A DNA stretch of 64,000 nucleotides, from NCBI GenBank assembly GCA_025642075.2, contig JAODUO010000942.1:62501-126500 (forward strand), read 5' to 3'. Below, piece by piece: positions 1 through 10,952 of this stretch. Origin of the DNA: Ridgeia piscesae. Its lineage: Eukaryota; Annelida; Polychaeta; Sabellida; Siboglinidae. The translations under genes and the position numbers were made by a program. Each line of letters starts with the position of its first letter. Within the stretch, counting starts at the first letter, position 1. The notes under the pieces were generated by a model. It ran no database searches. It saw nothing but the letters and a program-made list of their open reading frames with translations, and had not been told where the DNA came from.

Positions 1-400
1 GGTCTACCTGCTTGTAATTCACTTAACTTCAGTTTAACAGTATGTTTTTTTTGTCAACAATTGTGGTAATAAGAAAGAGCACTCTTCAATAGTCTTCACA
101 AACTATGCGAGTTATGGCCACAGCTCAGAACTGATTAGAACTGACAAAAAGTCAGCATTATAGTTACCCTATAAATAGGTATGTCACCTTGCTACATAAC
201 AGACACCTAGTTCCCATGGAACCATCTGCATCACTTCTAATACAGTCAAACAACATATCCACTCACTAATTCACTACAGCCACTTCCACATAGTGCATAA
301 TATATTGCAGTACTTGTTCTATGTTGCTCTTTCCGTGAGTAACCGTACCAGGCTTCTAAAATCTCACACATTGCTGCCAAGATCATTGGTTTACGTACAC

Positions 401-590
401 CAATGCTGTCCCAAATGATCAACCGTGCAATCCTGAAGAAAGCTCGTGCTGTCGCTGCCGAGTCCGATCAACGCTCTTTACATAGTTTTATGTTCTTCCG
501 TCTCGAAGGAGATATCGTTGTACAAAATGCAAAACAGCTCGCTACAGCAGGAGTTTTGTGCCTGCTGCCTGTGGCAAATATAATGTGAAA
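401..590 (+). mobile_element. Decayed 3' end of a non-LTR retrotransposon (LINE) reverse transcriptase
   Basis: The plus strand begins in one frame with a KKARAVAAESD-like segment and continues in another frame with KTARYSRSFVPAA followed shortly by a stop. This order, an ARxIxxD.. segment followed by a R(Y/F)xxSF(V/I)PxA tail, is the usual C-terminus of CR1/L2-like and related LINE polyproteins. At least one frameshift separates the two parts, so it is a dead fragment. There is no 5' portion in the window directly upstream. The subfamily is not determined. Confidence 0.6.
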
Positions 591-759
591 TAAGTGACAT
601 CAATGCCAACAGGTTTGCTTTTTGTGTGGTTACATTTTGCATTTATTTTGTACTTTGTGAAAGTCAATTTTTTAACATATTTTAGATGCAATCATTAGTT
701 GTACGATGAATGTCCTTTTTAAGGACATTAACGTGAATTTAATTTAAAAAAAGACCAGA

Positions 760-1386
760 GGGTTGTTGCATGTGGCACTAAGAATATGACTGAGGTTAAC
801 CAACCACTACTTCACTCCATCAGTCCATGGTTTGTTGCATGTGACACTAAGAACATGACTGAGGTTAACCAACTACTACTTCACTCCATCAGTCCATGGT
901 TTGTTGCATGTGGCACTAAGAACATGACTGAGGTTAACCAACCACTACTTCACTCCATCAGTCCATGGTTTGTTGCATGTGGCACTAAGAACATGACTGT
1001 GGTTAACCAACCACTACATCACTCCATCAGTCCATGGTTTGTTGCATGTGGCACTAAGAACATGACTGTGGTTAACCAACCACTACTTCACTCCATCAGT
1101 CCATGGTTTGTTGCATGTGGCACTAAGAACATGACTGTGGTTAACCAACCACTACTTCACTCCATCAGTCCATGGTTTGTTGCATGTGGCACTAAGAACA
1201 TGACTGTGGTTAACCAACCACTACTTCACTCCATCAGTCCATGGTTTGTTGCATGTGGCACTAAGAACATGACTGTGGTTAACCAACCACTACTTCACTC
1301 CATCAGTCCATGGTTTGTTGCATGTGGCACTAAGAACATGACTGTGGTTAACCAACCACTACTTCACTCCATCAGTCCATGGTTGT
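760..1386. repeat. 69-bp minisatellite, about 9 copies
   Basis: A 69-bp unit (starting ggtttgttgcatgtggcact) is repeated head to tail about nine times. Because 69 is a multiple of three and the unit lacks stops in one frame, it produces a long open frame with a 23-residue period, which is an artefact and not a gene. The first three copies carry 'actgaggtt' and the later ones 'actgtggtt', so the array grew directionally. A solitary relic lies at 2551-2640. Confidence 0.95.
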
Positions 1387-1389
1387 TCA

Positions 1390-1535
1390 CTTCACTTAAC
1401 TCTAATCTACGTTACAATGTTCTTTCGAATGATGATCCCAATATCACAGAAACCCACCTTTCCGTGCATTCGCTACATTGAAATCTCAACAACTGTTGAC
1501 AATGAAATGTTGCAGCTGGTGATCACACTGTCACA
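1390..1535. repeat. Dispersed repeat, first copy
   Basis: The stretch with 'cacagaaacccacctttc' followed by 'gttgacaatg' recurs in diverged form at about 6455-6590, in the same orientation. The similarity covers roughly 100 bp. No coding capacity or terminal repeats are visible; it is probably a fragment of an old interspersed element. Confidence 0.5.
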
Positions 1536-1722
1536 ACCAGGTGTAAACTACAGTCAAAGTACGACATCTGTGTTGAAGTTGTTTGTGATTGCAATTGGTG
1601 ACCGCGACATGCGACAATAACAATCTCTTTGGATAAAGCAACTGGCTTCAGCGATAACATGTCTTTCTCTTGGTCGAACCACAACGAGCTCGACAGAGCA
1701 CCTTGCCGTCGCACAGCCCCGA

Positions 1723-2046
1723 TCAGTCGACGTTCTTGTCATGGTGCTGCCGCATGTGGTACACAAGGTTCTTTCGATACACGTACTCGATGCCACACAC
1801 CGTACACACGTGGTCCTTCTTCTTCGTGTGTCTTGACAAATGTCCCCTCATGTTACTGGTTGACGAGAATCCCTTTTGACAGTAGGGACAGTGGTAGCGA
1901 TACTTCTTCTCGTGCAGCTTCTCATGTGCATCTAACTCATCCTTCTTCGCAAAGCCTTGCATGCATTTGCAGCACCAGAAATTCCCAAACGATCTGTCCC
2001 AGCCGACATGCTTCCATGGCGCGACTGAAACTGCAATGTTGCCGGC
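1723..2046 (-). CDS. Terminal exon T39: three-finger C2H2 module, most distal
   Basis: Reading from the acceptor (tttttag|GCC, phase 0) the exon encodes 107 residues and ends in TGA. Three fingers start near residues 25, 53 and 81. Finger 1 opens with an unusual C-C-K-C (still CxxC) and has helix residues K, D, E, A at -1, 2, 3, 6. Finger 2 has S, S, N, G and finger 3 has Y, K, N, Y with a Hx3H ending. The finger 2-3 linker is HTKKKDHVC rather than an HTG linker. It is the last exon of the series, about 7 kb from T38, and the most divergent. No Met precedes finger 1 except at residue 48, so the exon only makes sense when spliced to an upstream start. The acceptor could alternatively lie at one of two inner CAGs, but those are out of phase. 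Confidence 0.8.
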   Translation of the reverse strand, partial: AGNIAVSVAPWKHVGWDRSFGNFWCCKCMQGFAKKDELDAHEKLHEKKYRYHCPYCQKGFSSTSNMRGHLSRHTKKKDHVCTVCGIEYVYRKNLVYHMRQHHDKNVD

Positions 2047-3085
2047 CTAAAAACAAAACACAAACCAGCGTTAGATGGCACAGCGACCACCTTACACCTT
2101 CAAACTGGATCATTGTATCACTGATAAAGTCATCCGGGGTCCATCGCGGAATCATCCAACCTGAAGATTTGCTTCCTGGGAGTCTACGTCAACTTACGAA
2201 TGACATCATATTCGTGCGCTTTCTGTATATCGCTGTGTACAACTGGATGACATGTGATGTTTATTTGCTGGGAGGATACCGGTAGTCTTGATTACAAATA
2301 TACTCTCAAAACACCAGTACACGGAAACACAGCCATTCCACTCAGTGACAATAAATAAGACAAGATGTACTTTATTAAATCATCCCAAAAATGGAAATTA
2401 AAACAGTATAAATATATTTGTTGCACCCCACGGGCAGTAACTGACCATGTATCGTTCCTTATAACAGTTCTCACTCTTCCATGGGCTACTGTCTTTCTAC
2501 TAATATTATGGAGACATCACTACAAATAATTGTTATCTATTTACAATCTCTAAGACCAGAGGTTTGTTGCATGTGGACACTAAGAACATGACTGAGGTTA
2601 ACCAAACATTACTTCACTCCATCAGTTCATGGTTTGTTCACTAAGATTACGATTGAATTATTTATTATTTGTTCAGTTAACATTATCTGACAATATAACA
2701 TCAGAGCAGGATTAGACAGCAGTGTTTTTTCTCTGCAATTTAGGGTATTATTTTGTATCCGTTCTTTTTGAGCTTCAATTAAAGTATCCTTACTTAATTA
2801 TTATTTATTCTAAAATGTTACTCATTTTACCCAGCAGGTGATTATGATTATACTAATTATGGTTGTGAATGAAGGGTAGGTTACCTTTGTTCAGTTACAT
2901 TAAAAACATTCTAACCACTATGTTTATTTTCTAATCACTATACTTATTATCTATTTGCTATTATCAGTACATAACATCAGTAATACATGTAGACATATTA
3001 TATGTAGGAATTTGTCATGGTGAAATAAATATCATCAGAGTATGTTCAGATTACGATCTTTTGCTGTGAGTCATAAGACTTTGTT
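2047..3085. other. Intronic/3' flanking DNA with a solitary 69-bp repeat relic
   Basis: No gene is seen. At 2551-2640 there is one diverged unit of the 69-bp minisatellite of 760-1386, again preceded by 'aagaccagag', showing that the array sits in or beside an older interspersed unit. The remainder is AT-rich sequence with no recognisable coding signal. Confidence 0.6.
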
Positions 3086-3415
3086 TTATTGTAGCTATAT
3101 TGAATCTGTTTTGACATCTTGTCTTGTCTGCTGGTTTGGTACTTTGAGTCTGAAGAATAGAGGCAAGTTGAAAAGTATTGTTAACAGAGGAAGTAAAGTT
3201 GTGGAAGTGAGATAAGCAGGACTAAATCTGTTGTATGGGTGGAGAGTGAAGTGAAAGGGTATAGAAATCATGAGTGACTTGTGTCACATCGTGTCTCAGT
3301 ATTGTTATACTAATGCTGCCATCAGCCAGGAGACTCAGGGCCTTTAGGACACAGAAAGCAAAGACATTGAGAAGTGTTATCCCCATGACAATCAATAAAA
3401 CCTAAAACCAATCAT
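3086..3415 (+). mobile_element. LINE reverse-transcriptase C-terminal fragment
   Basis: Plus-strand translation, broken by in-frame stops, gives IESVLTSCLVCWFGTLSLKN and then a KLKSIVNRGSKVV-like stretch. This is the region after the RT domain in CR1/L2-like LINEs (ESVLTFxIxxWfGnls.kdk..L.riv). It ends near a TCAATAAAACC tail. It is dead and separate from the larger LINE relic that starts about 200 bp downstream. Confidence 0.6.
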
Positions 3416-3613
3416 CTATAAATCTCAAGTTATCAAGATTATGAATAAATCTTAGTTATACTATACTTCATAGTTTTAAAAATGTAATTAAATAATAATT
3501 TATTTTAAATCAATATTTACTTATATTTATATTATATTCATTATATTTAATTTTAAATTATTTATTTAAAATCAGTACTATTTATTTCTGTATTTATTTT
3601 ATAACCGACTAAA

Positions 3614-6088
3614 TTGTGTAACCTTGTCACCACCGCCAGAACCAGTGTGAATGTACGGTATACAAGTTGGACGCCCATTTGGTGGTATTGGTATTTTATG
3701 GAGAAAATCTATTTCACATTATGGAGAAAATCTATTTCACATGCTTGTACAATTTGTGATTTACAAGACAACAGATTACTTGGAATTGACATTGACACAA
3801 ATGATGGCAAATTGTTTATTCTAAATGTATACCTGCCTTACCAGTCATCTGACAACTTTGAGGAATTTTGTAACTACTTGGGTAAAATTGCGTCTATAAT
3901 TGAAGAAAAGGACACGTCCACTGTTGTTATCACTGGTAATTTTAATGCTGCTGTTAACACCCCTTTTGAATCTGATTTAATTGCTGTGTGAGAATACTGG
4001 TTTGGTTATCTCAGATTATGAGATTTTTTGTCGAGCTAGCAACACGTATACGTATGTAAGTGATGCTCACAACTCTACCTCGTGGTTAGATCACTTTATC
4101 TGCTCTCACAGTGTAAACTCGATGATCACTGATTGATATATATTAGATAAATGTCCTAGTTCGGATCACCTCCCTGTAGGCATAGTGATCTCTACTGCAC
4201 TAACTGCAGAAAGATGTGTTAATAACGTGAAACATGCTGACAAAATACCTCCTATCTTTAGATAGTCTGATGCAAAGGATTGTAATATCAAAGAATATGG
4301 AAAGTGTAGTGCTGTTCATCTAGACAGAATACACATTTCAGACTCATGTACGCGCACTAATTCTAACTGTTCAAACAGACAGCATATAAGTGACATTGAC
4401 AATTTATTCGATGATATATGTAATGCGCTTCGGGTATCTAGTCTTAAAACGATTACTACATGCAACAAAAACATTGTGCAAAGACTACATTGTACCTGGG
4501 TGGAATGATTACGTTAAGGAAGCGCACACTGAAGCTAGATATTATTATATTTTATGGCGTGATATGGGAAAACCTAAGCATGGCCCAGTCTGTGAACTAA
4601 TGCGGAAAACTAGGTGACATTTTAAATATATGCTTAAACAGTGTCAACAACGCGAAGATATGGCTCGAGCAGATGCTATGGCTAAATCCATGCAAGCTAA
4701 AGATGCAGACAGTTTTTGGAAAAACATATCTAAAACATACAAGAAAGGTATACCCAATGCTACAAATGTCAATGGTCTAATGATCCTACGGCCATATCTG
4801 CAATGTGGAAAACACATTTTGAATCGTTGCTAAACAATGTAACCACAGATGCAAATATGCAAAATGTGAAAGAGTGTGTATAAAACACAGAATATTTGTA
4901 TTATGGAAATAACTTACTCATAACTCCTTGTATGGTTCAAAATGCTATCGATAAGTTGAAATCTGGAAAAGCATGTGGAAACGATGGTCTATTTGCCAAA
5001 CACTTTATTCATTCAGATAGGCGCATAACTATACTGTTGTCCATTCATGCTTTCTGGACACTTCAAAAGCATTTGACAGAGTCAATCACTGGAAGCTGTT
5101 TAGAAAATTGCTTAACCGAGGTGTGCCTGTTGTACTTATCCATATCCTGTTGTACTGGTACAGAACCCAAACATTCTGTATCAAATGGGGTTCTACAACA
5201 TCAGACTTTTTAAATATTTCTAATGGTGTTCGACAAGGTGGGATTTTGTCCCCATATTTATCTATCATATACATTGATGAACTGAGCAATATGCTCAATA
5301 GTGCTGGTATAGGTTGCCACATACACAACTACTGCACTAATCATGTGTTCTATGCTGATGACATATGTGTTATTGCTCCTAGTCCTAGTGGGCTTCAGGG
5401 TTTGCTGAACATATGTGCAAAGTTTGGGCTTGTAAATGATGTTGAATATAACCCTATCAAGTCGTTGTGAATGGTCTTCAAACCACGTGGTTTTAACCTG
5501 AAATGTCCAGATATATATATGAATGTAAACAAGCTTGCATATGTCAAAGAAGCAATATATTTAGGTGTGATAATATGCAATGACCTGAAAGAGGACGAAG
5601 ACATTTTGAGACATCTTCGTAATTTTTATGCTAGGTCTAATAGCATTATCAGAAAATTTCACCACTGTTCCGTCTGTTTCATGCATATTGCTGTACAACT
5701 TATTGTTGCCAATTACGGGTTAACTTCAATAAGGGCTTTTATTTAAAAGCTAAAGTTGCCTAAAACAATATGCATAGACGGATTTTGGGACCGCGCAAGT
5801 AGCATGTTTGCTAATAATTCTATTGATACATTTGACGCCCTATTGCGTAAGAACATTTATGGTTTAAAAAAACAATTGCATATTTATTATACAATCACAT
5901 CCTGTATATTGCTCATTATTTTATCTGTTTTTCAAAATTTTTACATTTATCTAACTTATAACCTTATTTATTTTTTATCTATTCATTTTTTTAACATATT
6001 TGATATTTGTATAGGCTACTTAGATGTGCTAATGTATGTACCAGTTGTATATGGGTTTTTACCTGAAATAAATGTATTCGTATTCGTA
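3614..6088 (+). mobile_element. Decayed non-LTR retrotransposon with endonuclease and reverse transcriptase remnants
   Basis: Broken plus-strand frames carry, in order, an AP-endonuclease-like segment near 3670-3990 (GGIGILW-like start, FILNVYLPYQS, VVITGNFNAA, which normally reads GDFN), and RT remnants at 4930-5470 including GKACGNDGL, NGVRQGGILSPYL and the catalytic box FYADDICVIAP. A 3' part follows at 5756-6088, ending in 'ctgaaataaatgtattcgtattcg', which looks like a LINE 3' tail. At least five frame breaks or stops interrupt it. The element is inactive; the family could be CR1/Jockey-like but is not settled. Confidence 0.85.
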
Positions 6089-6124
6089 CGAGGGTTTTAT
6101 GCAGAACCAAATTATTGCCAGTCA

Positions 6125-6390
6125 CACATGTTTTGGTGGACACATGGATGTTAACTGTTAAGCCAGTTTACAAACTTTAAATGTGTCTGATGACCTAAAA
6201 TGGACTACAAACACACATGTGACACCATTTACATTTACCTTTCAGGCATAACTGACAAAATCAATGGTTTTGGAAGACCTTTTTTGCTCCATTATATTAT
6301 TTTACCTGTCCACTACCCGTCCACCCATATTTCTACCCGTCCACAATGGTTTTTACCCGTCCAAATGAGGGGTGGACGGGTCTCGGCATA
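6125..6390. repeat. Dispersed repeat rich in CCCGTCCAC, copy 1
   Basis: The segment begins with 'ttttggtggacacatgg' and ends with several short copies of cccgtccac and its complement gtggacggg. A shorter copy in the opposite orientation lies at 10345-10420, where the order and many words match when reverse-complemented. It resembles a short non-autonomous interspersed element. No terminal inverted repeat or target duplication could be fixed. Confidence 0.55.
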
Positions 6391-6454
6391 AAGCTATGTT
6401 ATGTACACAACTGGTCAGAAATTAATGAAATATTTATCTATCTAATCAAATTTA

Positions 6455-6590
6455 TACATGTAATGTTCTTTCTAGTGGTGTAGCTGACTAAGTACCAATT
6501 TCACAGAAACCCACCTTTCAGTGCATTGGCAACATTACAATCCCTAAAACAGTTGACAATGCAATGTGGCAACTCACACAAACAGACCTT
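6455..6590. repeat. Dispersed repeat, second copy
   Basis: This is the diverged same-orientation copy of the repeat at 1390-1535, recognised by shared 'cacagaaacccacctttc' and 'gttgacaatg' separated by a similar distance. It is noncoding. Confidence 0.5.
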
Positions 6591-6724
6591 ATCCCATTCA
6601 TTTCAATTACTATAACACTTGCAGTAGATTGGTGTCACATATACTACTCAGCAGTCAGTTTAAAAAGTACATTTTATTCAATAAACAATTTAATGCCAGT
6701 GAACACAGTAAATGAAAAGTACAG

Positions 6725-7488
6725 CAGACATGGGGTCAAATACATTGTATTTGAAGAACAAAATTAAGTATCTGTAATTGTATTTGATGTTTATGAATTT
6801 AAAATACACCAGTATTTGTATTTCCGTAAATACATTCCTAAAGTATTTGACATTTTCAGATACTTTCAAATACTTTTTCAAATACATTGTCAGTACATGT
6901 ATCAACATTTCTGTTTCACGATCACACATAATGCCTGCCAAACTGTTTACCTTCACTGCAAATCACCTTTCACCAAACCAATTTTTTTCAACTTTCAAAA
7001 TACGCATTGATTGCCACTTTAATGTGTCTTTCACCCAACAGTGCTAATTACTGAAGAAGACACTTGATAGCAGGTGGCCCTGGAAGTGACCACAACTTTT
7101 GCTTGCTCAGAACCATAGGATGGATTTTATTATGGACCTCCTGGCTTAACTTAACATACAACAGATTATAGCCTTTACCTCTGCAGATAGAGATTTCTTA
7201 ATCAGTTGTCACAGTGATGTAATTAGCAATAAAAAGACTCCCTAGAGCAAAACACTAATTATGCCTATAAACTAGATGTCTTGATATATGATTTGCTTTT
7301 CTTTTACCTATATAGTAATATATCCTGAAAATTAAAAGTATTTAAAAAGTATTTGAAAGAAGTATTTGAAATACTTTCCAATGGATATGTTTTTGTATTT
7401 AAATACTTTTGCATTTAAAAGTATTTGTATTTGAATCTCAAGAGTATTTATATTTAAATATATTTCAATATATTTGACCCCGTGTCAG
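6725..7488. mobile_element. MITE-like element with terminal inverted repeats
   Basis: The left end reads cagacatggggtcaaatac and the right end, reverse-complemented, reads ctgacacggggtcaaatat, giving terminal inverted repeats of about 20 bp with few mismatches. Sub-terminal DNA on both sides is rich in 'agtatttgaaatac'-type words in opposite orientations, so the element is partly palindromic. About 764 bp long, it has no transposase, so it would be non-autonomous. A target-site duplication is not clear, so the superfamily is unassigned. Confidence 0.55.
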
Positions 7489-7873
7489 TAATTTTTCCGC
7501 AGCTTGTCTAAATGCAGTAAAATGTTCATGCACGACTGACTAACCAATTCAACAAGTCAATAATGTTTTTTGCCATTAGAAAACCTGTCTAAATAAATTA
7601 ACTTAACAATAGAAATGAACTAACAAACCAGCACATTTGTAACATTACGGTGATTACGGTAGCAGTAAAGCAGTAACCACTTTTAATTTGATTACAATTA
7701 AACTTGGTCACTTCAAGCGACACTGTGCGTTTTTCTTACCAACAATCATCCTGGTGACAATTATTAGCAGGAAGTTCATCGAATCAGCCTTTGAGCATGT
7801 GGGAACCATTAGGGATCCCACCGAATATTAAAGGGATGTTGAGGTCACTGCTGTCAACCTACACAATACCGGT

Positions 7874-8133
7874 AGCAGTACTGTACAGCAGCGGTACTGT
7901 ACAGCAGCGGTACTGTACAGCAGCGGTACTGTACAGCAGCGGTACTGTACAGCAGCGGTACTGTACAGCAGCGGTACTGTACAGCAGCGGTACTGTACAG
8001 CAGCGGTACTGTACAGCAGCGGTATTGTACAGCAGCGGTACTGTACAGCTGCGGTACTGTACAGCAGCGGTACTGTACAGCAGCGGTACTGTACAGCAGC
8101 GGTACTGTACTGCAGCGGTACTGTACAGCAGCA
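7874..8133. repeat. 16-bp minisatellite, about 16 copies
   Basis: The unit agcagcggtactgtac repeats with very few changes. It produces open frames on both strands that are artefacts of a stop-free repeat. Confidence 0.95.
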
Positions 8134-8355
8134 GTCTGAGCTCTGCTGTCAAGTGTTACCAGCAAAACATCACTGGACTCATTTAAATCTGTGACGAAGA
8201 CGCAACTTTTCATAGCGCATTTATATGACTTGGACAATTACCAACACTCTTTCACAATAGCTGACCATTTTTAATGTTTATTTATTTATGCTCATATATA
8301 GTTTAGCCTGATATTGATCGTTACATTAATTTGTATTTAATAGTTTTGTGGTAAA

Positions 8356-8399
8356 ATAATAATATGATCTTAATTATTTTATTTGGCAATTTCATTTTT

Positions 8400-8462
<63 letters not shown>

Positions 8463-8500
8463 GAAATTGCCAAATAAAATAATTAAGATCATATTATTAT
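8356..8500. repeat. Perfect 40-bp inverted repeat flanking a (TA)n tract
   Basis: Positions 8356-8395 and 8461-8500 are exact reverse complements, separated by about 65 bp that is almost entirely (TA)n. A second (TA)n run follows at 8498-8513. The whole could form a cruciform or an RNA hairpin. It may be a fold-back element, or an inversion duplication created at the (TA)n tract. No coding content. Confidence 0.9.
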
Positions 8501-8986
8501 ATATATATATATAACCATTGTTTTATTCAAATGTATTATTTTATTTATTTAGTTAAGTGGTTTTTCTTACAAACGCTATTCACAATAAAAGGCTCTGAAC
8601 AGCATTGGATGTGGCGCTCAACAAAGTAAATATTATTGTTCTCATTATTACAAATTCAACAAACTTATTTTGCATTCCGCTGTTCTTGTGCCCGGTAGTG
8701 GTAGAACAAGGAACTAGACATGGCATGTGGAGGCATTACCCAACGTCCCATCATCAATCAACTGCAGTTTTTGCGATTTGCAACGACGACATCTGACTCA
8801 ACTGTCACCGTGACTGAAAGCTGCTTTTAAAGCATCTCGAAATGACGCCAAGAAATAACATGCCAAGACGTCATCCATAACCAACATGTATGTACATCAA
8901 AACAACGACCTTATCAGCAAGACTCCCTCAAACATGAGCGACCAATCTCTCTCCTAGTGTCCACCTGCCACCCACAAGTCCTGCTA

Positions 8987-9340
8987 TCAACTATAACTGT
9001 CAAACCCTAGTGACGCTGACTGAGACGGGTGGACCTTGAGCACGTGTCTCTTCAGTAAGTGTCTATAGCTGAAGGTATTGTCACACAGTGGACACGGGTG
9101 ATGCTTGTGTCCAGTGTGGGTGGTCAAGTGACCCTGCAGGTTGCTTGTGGCTGAGAAGCCCTTGCCACAGTACTCGCAACGGTAACGGTACAGTCCTCGG
9201 TGCAGGTTCTCATGTAGCTGACATCCCGAGGGCGTGGTAAATGCCTTCTTGCACACCGAGCACTGATACGGTTTCGGTCGCCTGTCGTCACCGCCATAGC
9301 TACGCACAGGCTGCATAGTTGACGCTAGCGCCAACGGCGT
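8987..9340 (-). CDS. Terminal exon T38: three-finger C2H2 module
   Basis: The acceptor is ttcttgcag|ACG in phase 0; 117 residues follow. The fingers start near residues 27, 55 and 83. Helix residues (-1, 2, 3, 6) are T,S,G,L; A,S,N,G; and Y,H,L,R. Finger 3 ends Hx4H. Fingers 1 and 2 are joined by an HRGLYRYRC linker and fingers 2 and 3 by HTGHKHHPC. A 13-residue Ser-rich tail follows. It belongs with T37 and T36, which share the SYxxLLK(R/K)H third-finger helix, so these three are probably local duplicates. Confidence 0.87.
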   Translation of the reverse strand, partial: TPLALASTMQPVRSYGGDDRRPKPYQCSVCKKAFTTPSGCQLHENLHRGLYRYRCEYCGKGFSATSNLQGHLTTHTGHKHHPCPLCDNTFSYRHLLKRHVLKVHPSQSASLGFDSYS

Positions 9341-9902
9341 CTGCAAGAACACAATGACGGAGCATGGTTAGTGGCGCCGCCTGACAGTTATTACTACGTT
9401 CTTGTTCCTATTTTGGTGGGCTCGTTATAATTCCATCATCGGACTGTCAAGTGTCGATATTGAGGCGCGACGGAACTGAAATAATCTCACTAATCACAAC
9501 TACCCCAGGTACTGCACTACTACTACACGCTCACTGCTCATTGTGTCTTCACTCAAGTAAATATGTATCACTAGCCCTGTAGACAACACCCAAACATTCT
9601 CATGTCTCGCAGATAATGCCGTCTCTCTAAACACCTCATTACTACACTGTTGGTGCTGTTTTAAACATGTGTCAATTTGGTGAGCTCACGATAAGTTCTA
9701 TCACCGGACAGTCCACACAGAGTCTCTACTTTTACACGCCGTACACAAACTGTACACACACAAATGACGAGAGTGGCACCCACAACACTACTACGTCTTG
9801 CAGATAATGCAGTCTCTCTACTCTAAACATCTCAAACAATATCATGTCCAAACGAAGCACAATCCACACTGAACAGCATCCGTGCTCTCTGATCGTCCAC
9901 AG
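9341..9902. other. Intron between T37 and T38
   Basis: No gene is seen. Words such as 'cagataatgc..tctctcta' and 'gctca..ataa' occur twice (near 9610 and 9800), suggesting an internal duplication of about 200 bp that probably accompanied exon duplication. This segment is the putative 3' UTR of T37 is not here but upstream intron of T38 lies on the higher side; no polyadenylation signal was identified. Confidence 0.35.
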
Positions 9903-10235
9903 TTAGCCGTCCTTGTGACATTTCTGCCTGTGTTTCTTCAGCAGGTAGCCGTAGCTAAATGTCTGCTCACACAGCGCGCACTGGTACGGTTTCTTGCCCG
10001 TATGTATTACCATGTGACCACGCAGGTTACTCGTGCCAGAGAAGCCTTTTCCGCAGACCTCGCACCGGTACCGGTAGAGACCACGGTGGAGGTCCTCGTG
10101 CAGTTTCAGGCCGCTGCTTGTGATGAAAGTCTTGCTGCACTTGGAACAAACCCACGGACGGTTGGAGCGGGCAAGAGGGAGCTTTGAGAGAGACGGGTCT
10201 ACCGCTGAGGCACGAGGAGTGGCAGTAGTACTGGC
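9903..10235 (-). CDS. Terminal exon T37: three-finger C2H2 module
   Basis: The acceptor is tacttgcag|GCC, phase 0, and the exon encodes 110 residues. Fingers begin near residues 30, 58 and 86. Helices read T,S,G,L; G,S,N,G; Y,Y,L,K. The last finger ends HRQKCH, so it can be read as Hx4H or, using the Cys, Hx3C. The linker between fingers 2 and 3 is HTGKKPYQC, the closest to the classical TGEKP linker in this block. The leader before finger 1 is Ala/Ser/Thr-rich. Confidence 0.87.
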   Translation of the reverse strand, partial: ASTTATPRASAVDPSLSKLPLARSNRPWVCSKCSKTFITSSGLKLHEDLHRGLYRYRCEVCGKGFSGTSNLRGHMVIHTGKKPYQCALCEQTFSYGYLLKKHRQKCHKDG

Positions 10236-10344
10236 CTGCAAGTAGACAGGTAGTCATGGAGACATCATCACAGAGGGATTCTTAACGGCAGAAAACCTAA
10301 ATGATACTTTAGTTTGGTGTTTACCAGGGAACATAGCTTTATGC

Positions 10345-10420
10345 AGAGACCCGTCCACCACCGGGTAAAACCGTTGTGGACGGGTAGAAACCTGGGTGGG
10401 TGTCCACCAAAACATGCGCA
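10345..10420. repeat. Dispersed CCCGTCCAC repeat, copy 2 (inverted)
   Basis: Reverse-complemented, this stretch matches the end of the repeat at 6125-6390, including the 'ttttggtggacac' word and the cccgtccac boxes. It directly abuts the LINE fragment that follows. Confidence 0.5.
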
Positions 10421-10422
10421 TT

Positions 10423-10822
10423 ACCATTACCAGAGACTATGTTTGAAGGGAGAGAGTCAGACTATTTAGGACAACTAATTGTAAACCAAAAAATGGTACC
10501 TAAGAAAATAAGGGATATGAAGGCTAATATATCACCTGGAGTGGATGGGATTCCTCCCAAATTACTATTGGAAATTGTAGAACAAATTAGCACACCATTT
10601 GCAACAGTGTTCAATTTGTCATTAGAGGAGGGAGTAGTTTCATTAGAATGGAAAGAAGCAAACATCGTACCATTATTTAGAAAAGGTTCGAGAAACAAGT
10701 CAGAGAACTATAGACCAGTGAGTTTGACATTGGTGATTTGCAAACTATTAGAAAGACTAATTAAAGATCACTTGGTTGATTTTCTTGTTACAAATCACGT
10801 GATAAACCCATGTAGACTGTAG
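10423..10822 (+). mobile_element. LINE reverse-transcriptase fragment (palm, N-terminal part)
   Basis: An open plus-strand stretch encodes SPGVDGIPPKLL, EWKEANIVPLFRKGSRN and ENYRPVSLT, the first conserved RT blocks of CR1/L2-like LINEs. It breaks off before the YADD box, ending in TGTAGACTGTAG. It is truncated at both ends but little frameshifted, so it is younger than the 3.6-6.1 kb relic and from a different family. Confidence 0.85.
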
Positions 10823-10952
10823 ACTGGTAGAGTGTTGGTGTTATAATGTCAACTATTACCATGCAAGGAAAGATGAACTACCCCAGCATCTAACCAAAAG
10901 CTGAAATTGTAGCTCCCACACCACTGCATTAAAACAGGCATAACGGTGACCG

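Noticed and set aside
786..1481. 231-codon plus-strand open frame with a 23-residue period
   Set aside because: It is the translation of a 69-bp minisatellite; no start context, domain or splice support.
1629..2285. 218-codon plus-strand frame
   Set aside because: Antisense shadow of exon T39; no family motif.
3614..6088. Functional retrotransposon genes
   Set aside because: Several frameshifts and stops interrupt both endonuclease and RT.
7791..8237. Open frames on both strands over the 16-bp repeat
   Set aside because: Stop-free tandem repeat; frames are open in several registers at once.
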